A stretch of DNA of 64,000 bases, taken from contig NC_088179.1 of the NCBI RefSeq assembly GCF_028769735.1, positions 8,895,950 through 8,959,949 on the forward strand, written 5' to 3'. The notes below the pieces were generated by a model that did no database searches, was not told where the DNA came from, and worked only from the letters and a program-made list of their open reading frames with translations. Origin of the DNA: Zonotrichia leucophrys gambelii. Lineage: Eukaryota; Chordata; Aves; Passeriformes; Passerellidae. This document shows, one piece after another, positions 23,201 through 32,203 of this stretch; positions within the stretch are counted from its first letter, which is position 1, and each line of letters starts with the position of its first letter. Position numbers and translations under genes: made by a program.

Positions 23201-26200
23201 TTGAATTATGTTTCCACTCTCCCATTGGTGTTAATTTTCAAGAAAGGCAATTAGTCTAATCTAAAAGATTTCCTTTTTATTGATGATAAATGGGCCAGTG
23301 AAACCTCATAAGAGCAGTTTAAAAAATGTCATTACCATGTAACAGGCTTTTAAGAATTTAAGAATTCTCTTTTTCAAACAGGTCTGTTCTATTCCCAGCA
23401 AAATTTCTGTCACAGGAACAAAATCCAAAGTATTTCTCAGGCACTTTAGCATGTATTTCAAGGAGACTGGGTGCCTGAAGGAGGACAAACCCTTCAGCAT
23501 TTGTCTCAGAGGCTGCAGCTGTTGTAGGGAAGGATGCTCCCAAACTGTTTAGCTCACACTGTATTCTGTGATATCCTTGAGACTGGAGGTTCCTTAATTT
23601 TATGTGAATGCCTTAATCATAGTCAACAGTGAATGGGCTTCCCTGCTGTCTTGTGACTTTTAAAAAACAAATCTCTCTCAAACCAGAAATATGCTTTTAG
23701 CACCAATTGTGAATTAGAGCTAATTAACAGCCCTCATCTATCAGATAACCTCTGGCTCAGGATGCTGTGCCTCAGGCCAGCCCTTTGCATATACCCAGGG
23801 TAAGAGGAAGCCAAACAGCCTGGCACTTGCACAGCAGCCCTTTCTCCTTAGGCTCTCTCACACTGATACCCAAAGTGGGTCAAGTCAGCAGGGACAGCAT
23901 GCCATGGAATTTTTAGTGTGGAGTGAAGGAAAGGATCTCCATCTCAAGGAAACTCATGTGTGCTAAAGCTTTTCAGGGACTGGAAGCATCTTTTAAGAGA
24001 AAGGAGGAGTTGGTGTAGATGAGAAGAACAGAACACTAACCTGAGTGAGATGCACAGGCATGCTCATGTGCTTGTCCCTCTCAATTAAAGGTGGAGACGA
24101 TTGGAGATGCCTACATGGTGGTGGGGGGTGTCCCTGTGCCTGTACCCACGCACGCAGAGCGAGTTGCTAATTTTGCCTTGGGCATGATAATGGCAGCCAA
24201 AGGAGTGCAGAACCCAGTTTCTGGAAATCCTATCCAAGTAAGTCAACACAAAGGTGCACGTGTGTCTGTCTGTCTGCTTCTTGTGCTGAGCTTCTGGTTA
24301 ATGTACTGCAGCAGCAGCTCAAAGAGCTGCTTCTGACTCCTCTTTGGCTTGGGGCAAGGCCCATGGGGGCACATTCCCATGAGGAGCCTCTCCCTGTGGA
24401 TGTTTGATATCATATTGGCGTCCAGTGTCGTGTTGAGATGAACTTTTCAGTGGCTGCATAGCATTGAGAAAGATGTTAAATAACAAGTGACATTTTTGGG
24501 GGGTGTTTTATCTTTGTAAAGATTCGAGTTGGGATCCATACAGGTCCTGTCCTGGCGGGGGTGGTTGGAGAAAAGATGCCTCGTTACTGCCTGTTTGGAG
24601 ACACGGTGAACATCGCCTCCCGCATGGAGAGCCACGGCGTGCCCAGCAAGATCCACCTGAGCTCCAGTGCCTACCAGTGAGTGACCCTGAGGGAAACCTC
24701 ACCTGCTCAAAGCCAGGCTCAAATCCACTGCCTTGGCACTGCCGCTTTCAGTGGAGATGGTGCCCGGTCACTCATTTGAGCAGCTTGTAAAGGGAAGCCA
24801 CTGCTTGTAAAGAATCTTATTATTTTCCTAATTATTCTAAATGTACTTACATATAGGAGCAGAGGTTTGAGAGTCTCCATACTAGACAACAAAATATTAA
24901 AAAAAACCACTGTTGTCTTATATATCACAAGAGTTCTATTATCATTATATTGCAAGGATTCCATACCGCCAGGGTTTTGTGCCTCCTCAATGTTTTCTGT
25001 AAGCAGTTCCTCTAAGCACTGACTCTTCTTGGTCCTTGCAGTAGCTATCTGACTCCAGATCCCACCATTCCACTCTTTTATACCACTTGTTCTTATTGGC
25101 TACAGGTGTGGCCTGTTAAGATCAGGCCTACTCCTAATCTTTAGTAATTGGTCCAGCTGCAACTCGTTGGGGGATAAGATTACATTCTGTACCACCTTCA
25201 TTTACCCATACTGCATCCCCCTACAGATAACTTATTTGGAAATACTGATAAATTGATGTAGGTGCTAGAAATACAGTCAGAAAATCTAGAACATTTAATA
25301 ACAAAAGGTTTAAAATCTCTCTGATTGAGCACCACAATTTGTAGTGAAACAGTTTCATTTACACTTACTAAGGATTAACTGCATAAACAGCTATCCTCTT
25401 CATGCTGTAATTTACTTACCAGAAACTCATGTTTGTAAAAAATTAATACTACATTTTCAAGAACTTTACGTATGCATAAAATCTGTATGCAAGAGTGGAA
25501 GCAAACACAAACTACGAAGGAAGGAGTACAACAACATTGTCTGGGCACACAGGAATGATGTTGGGAAAATGAGAGCTCAGCTGGCATTGAAATGGGAAAC
25601 AAAGTTCAAAGGCAGTCAGAGGAGCTCTGCAATGTTAGAATATAAATAGAAACATGGACCTGCTGTGGCAGGTGATTTAGTGACAGTGCCCTGAAGAAAG
25701 GCTGAGTTACTCAAGGCCTCTCTTGCTTTGGCCTTCACTGACGAGTTCTTCGATGTCCCTGCACCAAGAGTGAGGGTTCAAGGAGCAGGTGAGCTATGAG
25801 TACTGGAAGAGGATCAGAGCAGGGATCTTTTGAGAGATCTCAATCTACAGAAAAGCACAGGAGCAGAAGGGATCTGAGGTAACGAGAGCTGGGTGGTGGC
25901 ACTGCTGGCTGTCAGCTCAGGCAGGCCACGACTGTCAGCACAGGAGCAGCTGAGGAAAGCTGCAGCTGTAGGGAAAAATGGCAAAGGGGACATGGTGAAA
26001 CTGCAGGCTGATCTGTCCCAGAGAAAATCAAATGGCCATTTCTGGATACATGAAAAAGGCAATTAGGAATAGCAAGTCTGGATGTAAAATAAATGAGTCA
26101 ATCATGCTTGACAGACCTGATTGCCTTCTCTGATGGAATGACTGGGGATAATTCTGTCTAGCTGATATTGGCTGCCTCAGTTCTTCATTTCTATTTACTG

Positions 26201-27740
26201 GTAAATAAGAACCCTCCAGCCTACTGAAGTATTTGACTATGTAAATCCATTAGCTTTTGATCAGGCTGTATGTGTAATGCTATGAAAGCACAGCAGGCTT
26301 GAATAAACAGTTGAAACAAATCCTCAGTTGTTCACAAATTGAGACTCTTTTCCCCAGACTGTTGTGATTTGATCACTCAGCTCTTTGAAAACATCAGTGT
26401 CATTTTTACTTGTCTTGAATTTTCATGTGTCATTTTGCTTCTGATACTTTAGGTGCCTAAAATACAAGAATTTTGAGATTACTGAAAGAGGAGAAATAGA
26501 AGTAAAAGGCAAAGGGAAAATGCACACATACTTCCTCATTAGAAATAAATCTGCAACCGAGAATGAGATTATGGGAAGGCCAATGAAAGATTTAGATTCT
26601 GGCCATGAATCTGTTCAGTCCATTCCAGAAGGCAAGACTGAAGCTATACCAAGTACTCGTCAGCCAGGTAGAGTCAACTCCACACATATTTTCCTCCTTT
26701 AACAAATGAATAAAAATACAATCCAATTAAATGTCCTTTTGTATTATTCTTTCAGCTACTCAGGCTCAGCAAAAGAAGGACCAGACCCCAACTATTGCAA
26801 TGAAGTATGTTGATGGCCCCACAGATGCACAGAACAGCCTCAAGAGAAGGAATCAGATGAAAGCTGGAGATTTAACAGGTAGTTATTTAGTTACCATCTC
26901 ACAAAGACTACAGAACTAGGAAATAACTGAGGCTTAATCTTTCTAGTTCTTCATATTCATCTTCTAAATAACAATTGTTTTGTCAAGCCAGAAATTCATG
27001 CTAATATACACACATTACCCTTCTGCACAATCTTTAGGGCCGGACAAGTTCCACCTTTGGAGCAATCCCAGGTGTTGGTTTGCACTGGTGAGAGAGAAGC
27101 TGACAGAGCTGCCAAACCCCAGAGCCCTTCTGGGAGTGCAAATAGAATGGATAAACATTAGACAGCTCTTCACAGGACAGACCCATGGACTGTCCATGTA
27201 CACAGCTTTTCCTAGGAAAGATGTAGTTATTGGGGAGCCTTCCCAAATCAAGAGAGACCTCAGTCCTGCCTGGTGCAGGAGTCAGAAGGATTTATTGCCA
27301 TGCTCGTGTTCTGTGACCAAAGTTCATTCTCCTTTGAAGTAGCTGATACTGAGATAACAGATTTGATGCCATAACAACCTAATCTAGTGCAGCAAGTCTT
27401 GTAGTTCTATTTATGTGCTTTGTGGATTTTAAACAGACTAAATATGTTGTCCCTAATTACTAGAAAATATTTTACTGCCTTCCCTCCCACCTGCTTAGAT
27501 GTGATGGTTCATCTGGTATGTGGTGTGCTGACAAACAGAAACCTCTCTGGTCCTTAAAAACTCACAGTGCAGGAGTGTTTCCTTTCAGGCAAAACTTGTG
27601 ATTCCAAAAGCGATGGGAGTCTCCATGGCAACCAGCATGCAGATGATGGTCCTCGTCCTCCAAACCAGGCAAGAGTCAGACCTGCTGCTGAAGAGCCACA
27701 GAATAGAAATGTTCGCTCCAATTTTTGCACTTTACTCTAA
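11229..27740 (+). CDS. GUCY1B2: Soluble guanylyl cyclase beta-2-type subunit, 16 coding exons, complete
   Basis: Converts GTP to cGMP in response to nitric oxide. Sixteen coding exons join in frame into 757 residues. Residues 1-185 are the H-NOX domain, with proximal heme ligand His103 (motif [10 protein letters not shown]) and the heme-contact motif Y132-x-S134-x-R136. An HNOBA/PAS-like region follows (about 230-385), then a coiled coil (about 390-430) and the class III cyclase domain (about 440-640). Metal aspartates D456 (FSDVVTF) and D500 (VETIGDAYM), purine-binding E496 and C566 (RYCLFGD), and transition-state N573/R577 (TVNIASRM) are all present. The tail ends in CTLL, a CaaX box predicting geranylgeranylation and membrane attachment. 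FSD in place of beta-1's FSG, and the CaaX end, mark it as beta-2. In humans GUCY1B2 is a pseudogene; this copy has no stop or frameshift. Whether it is the true orthologue or a second beta-2 gene is discussed in the findings. Confidence 0.93.
11249..11570. repeat. Degenerate GC-rich tandem repeat (GGACAGACAGACGGGCAG type)
   Basis: Immediately after the exon 1 donor, the sequence is a run of GACAGACA and GGACGGACAGAC blocks. These alternate with CAGCCCCTGCCGGGGAC-like blocks at a spacing of roughly 30 bp. It lies in intron 1 within the CpG island. Copies vary in length and sequence, so it looks like an old minisatellite. Confidence 0.7.
11749..11881. repeat. 19-bp minisatellite, seven copies
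   Basis: Seven contiguous 19-bp units of the form GGGATGCTGTGCCCRGGCY run for exactly 133 bp, with one to four differences per unit. They lie in intron 1 of the cyclase gene inside the CpG island. The chance open frames here are periodic because of this repeat and are not protein-coding. Confidence 0.9.
12189..12262 (+). CDS. GUCY1B2: GUCY1B2 exon 2 (H-NOX, residues 2-26)
   Basis: The acceptor TTTTGCAG precedes TAT GGA TTT ATA AAC; the donor is GTAATG. It encodes [17 protein letters not shown] and ends in phase 2. This is the first helix of the heme domain. Confidence 0.93.
12614..12713 (-). mobile_element. CR1 LINE 3'-end fragment
   Basis: The text AATCATAGAATCATAGATTG followed by TCCCCCTGCCATGAGCAGGG is the reverse complement of the 3' end of avian CR1 elements. 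The fragment is about 100 bp and lies in intron 2. Confidence 0.8.
13214..13308 (+). CDS. GUCY1B2: GUCY1B2 exon 3 (H-NOX, residues 27-57)
   Basis: Acceptor CTGTTGCAG, donor GTATGT. It encodes [18 protein letters not shown] and ends CKVL. The reading phases (2 in, 1 out) match the neighbouring exons. Confidence 0.93.
13501..13661 (+). CDS. GUCY1B2: GUCY1B2 exon 4 (H-NOX, heme ligand His103); GC donor
   Basis: Acceptor ATTTTGCCAG. It encodes [15 protein letters not shown] and the heme-ligand helix [10 protein letters not shown], ending in Gln111. The donor is CAG|GCAAGT, a GC donor with an otherwise perfect consensus. No GT nearby keeps the frame, and the next exon starts with the expected Glu-Met-Asn-Ala-Pro. 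Confidence 0.93.
14061..14160 (+). CDS. GUCY1B2: GUCY1B2 exon 5 (H-NOX, YxSxR heme motif)
   Basis: Acceptor TTTTTCCTCAG, donor GTAATG. It encodes [11 protein letters not shown] and [16 protein letters not shown]132, S134 and R136 form the conserved motif that contacts the heme propionates. Confidence 0.93.
15281..15501 (+). CDS. GUCY1B2: GUCY1B2 exon 6 (end of H-NOX and linker)
   Basis: Acceptor TTTCCCCTTCAG, donor GTATTT. It encodes [18 protein letters not shown] and the conserved [13 protein letters not shown], then a serine-rich linker that varies among beta-2 proteins. Confidence 0.92.
15586..15694 (+). CDS. GUCY1B2: GUCY1B2 exon 7 (linker to HNOBA); NAGNAG acceptor
   Basis: The acceptor reads TTTCAGCAG, so splicing can occur after either AG (exon start 15586 or 15589), adding or removing one Gln without changing the frame. 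It encodes the conserved CPVKKSHW and ends LGKG. Donor GTGAGA. Confidence 0.9.
17358..17461 (+). CDS. GUCY1B2: GUCY1B2 exon 8 (start of HNOBA/PAS-like domain)
   Basis: Acceptor TCACCACAG, donor GTAGGA. It encodes [18 protein letters not shown] and [15 protein letters not shown], the conserved entry to the PAS-like dimerisation region of soluble cyclases. Confidence 0.92.
18957..19173 (+). CDS. GUCY1B2: GUCY1B2 exon 9 (HNOBA/PAS-like domain)
   Basis: Acceptor TTCTTTTTAAG, donor GTACTT. It encodes [16 protein letters not shown] and [19 protein letters not shown]. Phase 0 in, phase 1 out. Confidence 0.93.
20674..20843. repeat. 86-bp tandem duplication across the exon 10 splice acceptor
   Basis: Two near-identical copies, 20674-20757 and 20760-20843, lie at a period of 86 bp. 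Each holds the intron end (GCAAAGCCTTGCCCA...TCCCCAG) and the first part of exon 10 (GGGCAGATGATGTGGATGG). Because 86 is not a multiple of three, the upstream acceptor at 20701-20702 leads into a frameshift with TGA soon after the second copy begins. Only the downstream acceptor (exon start 20789) keeps the frame. Confidence 0.95.
20789..21109 (+). CDS. GUCY1B2: GUCY1B2 exon 10 (end of HNOBA, coiled coil)
   Basis: Acceptor GTGTCCCCAG (downstream copy), donor GTGAAT. It encodes [39 protein letters not shown], then a charged coiled-coil signalling helix ([20 protein letters not shown]) and [14 protein letters not shown] at the edge of the cyclase domain. This is the longest exon and is richer in GC than its neighbours. 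Confidence 0.93.
21809..21957 (+). CDS. GUCY1B2: GUCY1B2 exon 11 (catalytic: first metal aspartate)
   Basis: Acceptor TTTGTGCCCACAG, donor GTAGGT. It encodes [19 protein letters not shown], with metal-binding D456. Beta-1 has Gly at this position, so the Asp is a beta-2 (and alpha) feature. Confidence 0.94.
24091..24237 (+). CDS. GUCY1B2: GUCY1B2 exon 12 (catalytic: Glu496 and second metal aspartate)
   Basis: Acceptor CAATTAAAG, donor GTAAGT. It encodes [17 protein letters not shown], with E496 for guanine recognition and D500 for metal, then [12 protein letters not shown]. Confidence 0.94.
24522..24676 (+). CDS. GUCY1B2: GUCY1B2 exon 13 (catalytic: RYCLFGD, NxxxR)
   Basis: Acceptor CTTTGTAAAG, donor GTGAGT. 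It encodes [36 protein letters not shown] and [10 protein letters not shown]566 selects guanine; N573 and R577 stabilise the transition state. Confidence 0.94.
24960..25225 (-). mobile_element. LTR fragment of an endogenous retrovirus (intron 13)
   Basis: On the minus strand the segment shows a TATAAAAGAG box following a GC/AT-mixed U3-like stretch. On the plus strand the text CAATGTTTTCTGTAAGCAG...TTCTTATTGGCTACAGGTG resembles passerine ERV LTRs. I could not find a clean target-site duplication, so the ends are approximate. No retroviral gene is present. Confidence 0.45.
25500..26090 (+). mobile_element. Decayed CR1 LINE reverse-transcriptase fragment (intron 13)
   Basis: Conceptual translation gives [16 protein letters not shown] and, after stops, [19 protein letters not shown] and [17 protein letters not shown]. 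These resemble the start of the CR1 ORF2 reverse-transcriptase region ([13 protein letters not shown] type). Several stops and frame changes show it is dead. Boundaries are approximate. Confidence 0.5.
26453..26667 (+). CDS. GUCY1B2: GUCY1B2 exon 14 (end of cyclase domain, C-terminal tail)
   Basis: Acceptor GATACTTTAG, donor GTAGAG. It encodes [20 protein letters not shown] and [19 protein letters not shown], the conserved end of the catalytic domain, then a hydrophilic tail. Confidence 0.93.
26756..26878 (+). CDS. GUCY1B2: GUCY1B2 exon 15 (C-terminal tail)
   Basis: Acceptor TATTCTTTCAG, donor GTAGTT. It encodes a polar low-complexity tail ([19 protein letters not shown]). Phase 1 in and out fits exons 14 and 16. 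Confidence 0.85.
27589..27740 (+). CDS. GUCY1B2: GUCY1B2 exon 16 (C terminus with CaaX box)
   Basis: Acceptor GTTTCCTTTCAG. It reads [16 protein letters not shown] and ends RSNFCTLL then TAA. CTLL is a CaaX box with Leu at the last position, which favours geranylgeranyl transfer. Mammalian beta-2 is also known for a C-terminal CaaX motif, and its presence at the end of this exon confirms the exon chain. Confidence 0.92.
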
Positions 27741-27887
27741 GTTTCTTACTTTTACATTAAACAGAGAAATTTTATTATAATTTTGTGCATTTTGCTGTTA
27801 TGGGACTGATTTTGTATATGAGTACCACATGATTTTGTAAAAAAAAAAAAAAAAGCAAAAAGACATTTCATGACAGTTTTCAGTAAA

Positions 27888-27893
27888 AATAAA
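27888..27893 (+). terminator. Poly(A) signal AATAAA of GUCY1B2
   Basis: AATAAA lies about 150 bp after the TAA stop, beyond an A run at 27839-27854. It is the first canonical signal after the stop, so a short 3' untranslated region is likely. Confidence 0.6.
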
Positions 27894-27899
27894 ACAGTG

Positions 27900-29951
27900 G
27901 AGGAAATTTTTTTAATCCACCTACATGGGCCATATAATATTCCCAGTCAAGAAAGAAACCCTTGCAGGATGCTTTGAAGATGCATTTTCAGCCTGTGCCA
28001 CATCTTTGAATATCCTTGTGTAAAAATCATGTGTTGGTATCTGATGCAGCAACCGAGAAAGAGGTGACTCATCCAGCTAGAAATATTCCTACTCAAATGA
28101 GCACTTGCCATAAAAGAAACATTCCCTGAAGTGACCATCTGTCTTGACTCCAGCACAGCCAACAACTTCCCCATGTAAGGTTAGCAGCATTCCTCCTGTT
28201 TTAACTGCAATAACAGCTTAATTTCTTGACTAATCTTTGGTTGGTAAAGACATTATGAAGTAGAAGTGCAGAATAGATTTAAAACAACCTGTATTTTTGC
28301 ATCCTGAAGGGAGAATAGTGTATACCTGATAGCAGCCAACAGTAGAAAAGAGCACCTGTGATCTCTGAACCAGCCATACACACTGTGCATAGAAGGACAT
28401 GGAAATGGTGGAGTTACAAACATCAGATTTATCACAACACTGAAGGACTGTTCAAGGCCTACAACCTATCTGAGACCTTCAAATGAGTTTCAAGTTTCTC
28501 GTTTTTTCACCCCATCTAGGCAAAAACCCCAAAACGACTGTGGAAGGAGACTGTCAGTCTGGAATTAATGTTGCTAGCATCATTGAAAACAACAGCATAA
28601 GAGATCAGCATTACCTGGTATCAGAGGCTGCTCACCTGAAATACTTCCATGCTGATATATTCTTAGATTAGGCCTGATCAGAAATGGCAGAGAAAAATTG
28701 AAGCTCATTTGTCAGGGATTTCAGAGAGAGGAGCAAAATTACAATGGATATAAAGGTTGTAGACAATTTGGTGCATCATAAATTGTGCTCTCACTCCTAT
28801 AAATGGAGCTTGGACTAGGTGGGTGACTTTGACAGAAGATGTGCCCTGCACACTGATTTATTACCTTTGGCTGTGGATTCATCGACTAAGGATGCAGGCA
28901 TGAGACCAATGTTAACTCTGGGCAGGAACTCACTGGAGAAGGTGATAAAGTTACTCCTCCCTGACCGTCTGGAGCATCACATTTCCACCTCTGTGTCTGC
29001 AGCAGGAGCAAGGCTCTTTAAACACCAGACAGAGAGCAAAGACTGATGAAAGGCATCTCCTCCTCTTTACAGTATAGCCAGATGAAATTTCATCTGCTTA
29101 GAGTTTTTTTTCCAAATCTCTGAGACAGGAGCTGGAGAGCTCAGTCTGCAGGAACAATTAGTGCGATTATTCCAGCAGAGGAGGATGCACAGAGTGAAAC
29201 CATTGGTGCCGTTCTCCACTAAAGAGGTTTTCCAGGGGTTTGCCAGGTGTGGTCCCAAGCAGTGAGCACCTGTTGGCTTTTGGAGCACCTCACAAGCACA
29301 TGCTCTGGCCTAGCTTCCTCCAGAAGAGATCCATTGCACACTTGCTTTGCTCAAACCTGCCCTTCTTGCTCTGAACAATCTATGGGTGTTTAATGTTGGA
29401 ATGCTTTAATTGCCAGTAAGTGCTCATGGTAAGTTACTTCATGCTGTTCTGTGGTAAAATGGTGTGCTCAGTGGTTTCTCTGTGGCATCTGCTACAATCT
29501 GGTCCTCCTGGAGCTGGGTCAAATCTGCACAACTGCTTCTCAACATTAATGTGCCTGTGCAATATCATGTGTTCTTAAATCTGTAGGCACTTCTAAAGAC
29601 TGCAAAAACATAACTCAAAAATAAATCCTTTCATTAATATACTGACTGCCATTTGTCAGTGATTACTTTGATTCCTGTCCCTCTTTTCCCTTCCACCTTT
29701 TTTATTCTTCTTTTCCTCTAGGCCTACAAAAGTGCTCAGTCTTTGTGTCAGTCACATATCTACAGGTAATTGACACAAAAAGGGTGGGAGAAGAGAATTC
29801 TCACTGCTGCTTCATGGAAACTGAGGCTTTGAAAAATTAAAAGTTGAGACTTTTGAAAGCTTCCCAAGGCATATAGATTCCAAATCCCATTAAATCTGGT
29901 GTTAAAACCTTAACTGTAAAAGTTTAGGTTCCTTAAAGGTCCAGGGGCCAG
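27900..29951. other. Intergenic region between GUCY1B2 and the second solo LTR
   Basis: No exon with a recognisable product or repeat family is seen. Short open frames on both strands have no matching splice sites or families. It may include longer alternative 3' untranslated sequence of the cyclase gene. Confidence 0.5.
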
Positions 29952-29957
29952 ATTTTT

Positions 29958-30576
29958 TGTGGGATCTCAGGATCTGAGTCCTGAGATGCCGAGCCACTGA
30001 GACCACCCTTGGGGGGCTCGGGAGTCCTGGAATGTTGCCAGAAGTGTCTGGTGGCAGGACTTTGACCCTACACGGGAGACGACACCTGTATGAGGATAGG
30101 AGGACTTCACCGGGGTGAATGGCAAAGAGATTAGTTAATTAGAGGGTGAGACACAGGGTTTAGGATTTCTGTACAGGGGGGTTTAGAGAAGTAAGATGGA
30201 GGAATTGGGGCGTGTCCTGTCCTTCTTCTTCTTCTTCTTCTCCTCCATCTTCTTTGGTGATGGTGGCACTTTTGGATTGGTTATTACTAAAAGTGCACCA
30301 GGCAATAAGAATAAATGGTATTGGGGAAAAATGATAAATATTGTACACGTAACAATGGGTATAAAGATAGGTGGCTGCCCGGAGGGCAGCACAGTGTGCT
30401 CATGGCTGACTGCTGAGCAGACCTCTGTCGGGCTGAAAGAAAATCTTTTAGATAAACATTTAATAAACATAAAAACAGAAAGAAGAACTGAAGCCTCTTC
30501 TCGTCCTTCGATACGCGGGCTGTCCCAAGGCCACTCCGGGCCTTTCCAGGCCCTTCAAACAGCCGAAAAACCGACA
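29958..30576 (+). mobile_element. Solo LTR of an endogenous retrovirus, with 6-bp target-site duplication
   Basis: The element starts TGTGGGATCTCAGG and ends AAAAACCGACA, and is flanked by ATTTTT at 29952-29957 and 30577-30582. AATAAA near 30460 close to the right end gives plus orientation. A CTT trinucleotide run lies inside it (about 30221-30245). The open frames within it are not genes. No internal retroviral coding sequence remains. Confidence 0.85.
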
Positions 30577-30582
30577 ATTTTT

Positions 30583-32070
30583 CAAAGACTTTTGTTACTT
30601 TCCTGAGGGAAACCAACTGGATTTAGGTGCTTAATTGAACACATATGCAGTGTTTAATTCCCACAAATGATGCTTTCCTTAAAACATTTATAAAACCTTC
30701 CCTCTAAAGCCTTCTAAAATGGGCTGTTTAGTAAACTTTCCAAACTGGACCCTTGTTTGCATTCATTCATTACTTCTGACATTACAATGCAACTCTGTAT
30801 GGATCCAAGCTGAGCATAAAAATGCACAAATAAAATAGCAGTGAAATTGAAATTATTACTTCAGTAGTGAGAATATATTAAAACCACACTTGAATATAAA
30901 AAACTATGGTGAAATTCCAAATGAAAAAGGAAACACACAATTTCATAGAAATAGACAACATCATGGAAATTCCAGAGGGGTTTTTTTCCTACTAAGTCTC
31001 TGCTTCCCCCTTAGAAAACTCAAGACTTTAAGAGCACACAACGTGATTAAAATCTTCCTTAAATTTATCTGTACAAACATCTACTATTCATGTATTCTTC
31101 ATACAATATTCAATCATCAGTGCTTCCTGTACAGAAATAAATAGCAGTGTGCAGTATTTTGATTCCATAAATAGTTGTAATCAAAATAAACACATGGAAT
31201 GTTATCTTCACTTATATGATTAGACTAACAAGCACTGCTCATTTTTTGCAAGCTGTCTGTAGTTCTATCTCACAGTTATGTTGTACTTGCTCGCTGAATT
31301 TCTGCTAATGATTTTTGGTCTGAGCTGTGCTGAGAAGCCATTCCTAAAAAATTCTGATATTCACAGTTCTTCCTATTTTGACTTGGTGCCCAGCTTTTAG
31401 TCTCCACCTGGATGGGCACACCATGTGAGAAGGAGATTTGTGGTCACATTTTCATACCAAAAAGTACTCTGCCCTGTGCTCTGTTAGAAGTGAACCCCAA
31501 AAGGACATAAACTCATTGCCAAGCTTTGCAGAAATTCAGGGCAACATTAACTGACTGTGAAATATCTCCTTAACTTCGCTGTATTAGTGAAGCTTGAAAG
31601 TTTTACCTACAGAGAAAACCGCCCAGGCTCTTTGATAGTTCTTATTTTGTCATTTGCACCAGACACCTTTCTGCCAAGGGAATCAGCAAACACAAGTGGT
31701 GACAGAGTTTCTGCTTTTTGTGACAAACACACCAACCCCAGCTGCAGCACCCTGTTCCCGTCAGTGCTGAGGTGAGGGGTCCTTGAGCACTGTGTGAGGC
31801 CCCTTTGCTTTGTGTGGCTCCATCCCAGTGTCTGGGCTCCCAGAAAATATAATACAATACATCTAAATCCCTTTGCTTTGTCTGGGCTCCCAGCTGCTTT
31901 GCTGTGGCTCCATTTCCATGCTGAACACCAGGCCAGTGACCCAAACCAGGGCTGGGTGATGCTCTGTGGGCATCCTGCCAGAGTGTTTTGCAGGAGAGGA
32001 ACCTGACACTCAGCTCTCATTTAAGGCCAGCTGAGCTCAGGAATCAATGGGCCTTTAAAAATTCACCAGC
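30583..32070. other. Intergenic region between the solo LTR and CCDC195
   Basis: No gene is recognised. An imperfect repeat of CCCTTTGCTTTGT with GGGCTCCCAG lies near 31800-31900. It probably contains the 3' untranslated region of the minus-strand CCDC195 gene next to 32070. Confidence 0.45.
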
Positions 32071-32203
32071 TCACATATCCTTTTCAGTGATGGTCATCAG
32101 ATGTTTCGTGCTCTGATTTTGTGGGCTTTTCGGAGATCCTTGCTTTTCAGCAAATGATGGCATATCTGTTGGTAATAGGAAACTCACAGCCTTCACTTTA
32201 CCC
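32071..32203 (-). CDS. CCDC195: CCDC195 last coding exon
   Basis: On the minus strand the acceptor TTTTTTTCTCCAG is followed by GGGTAAAGTGAAG. It encodes GKVKAVSFLLPTDMPSFAEK, then a Ser/Gln/Lys-rich end (TITEKDM) and TGA at 32073-32071. The VSFLLPTDM block is the best-conserved part of the family's C terminus. Confidence 0.75.

Noticed and set aside
30183..30616. Open frames near the CTT run
   Set aside because: They lie in the solo LTR and its CTT repeat; they are not a gene.
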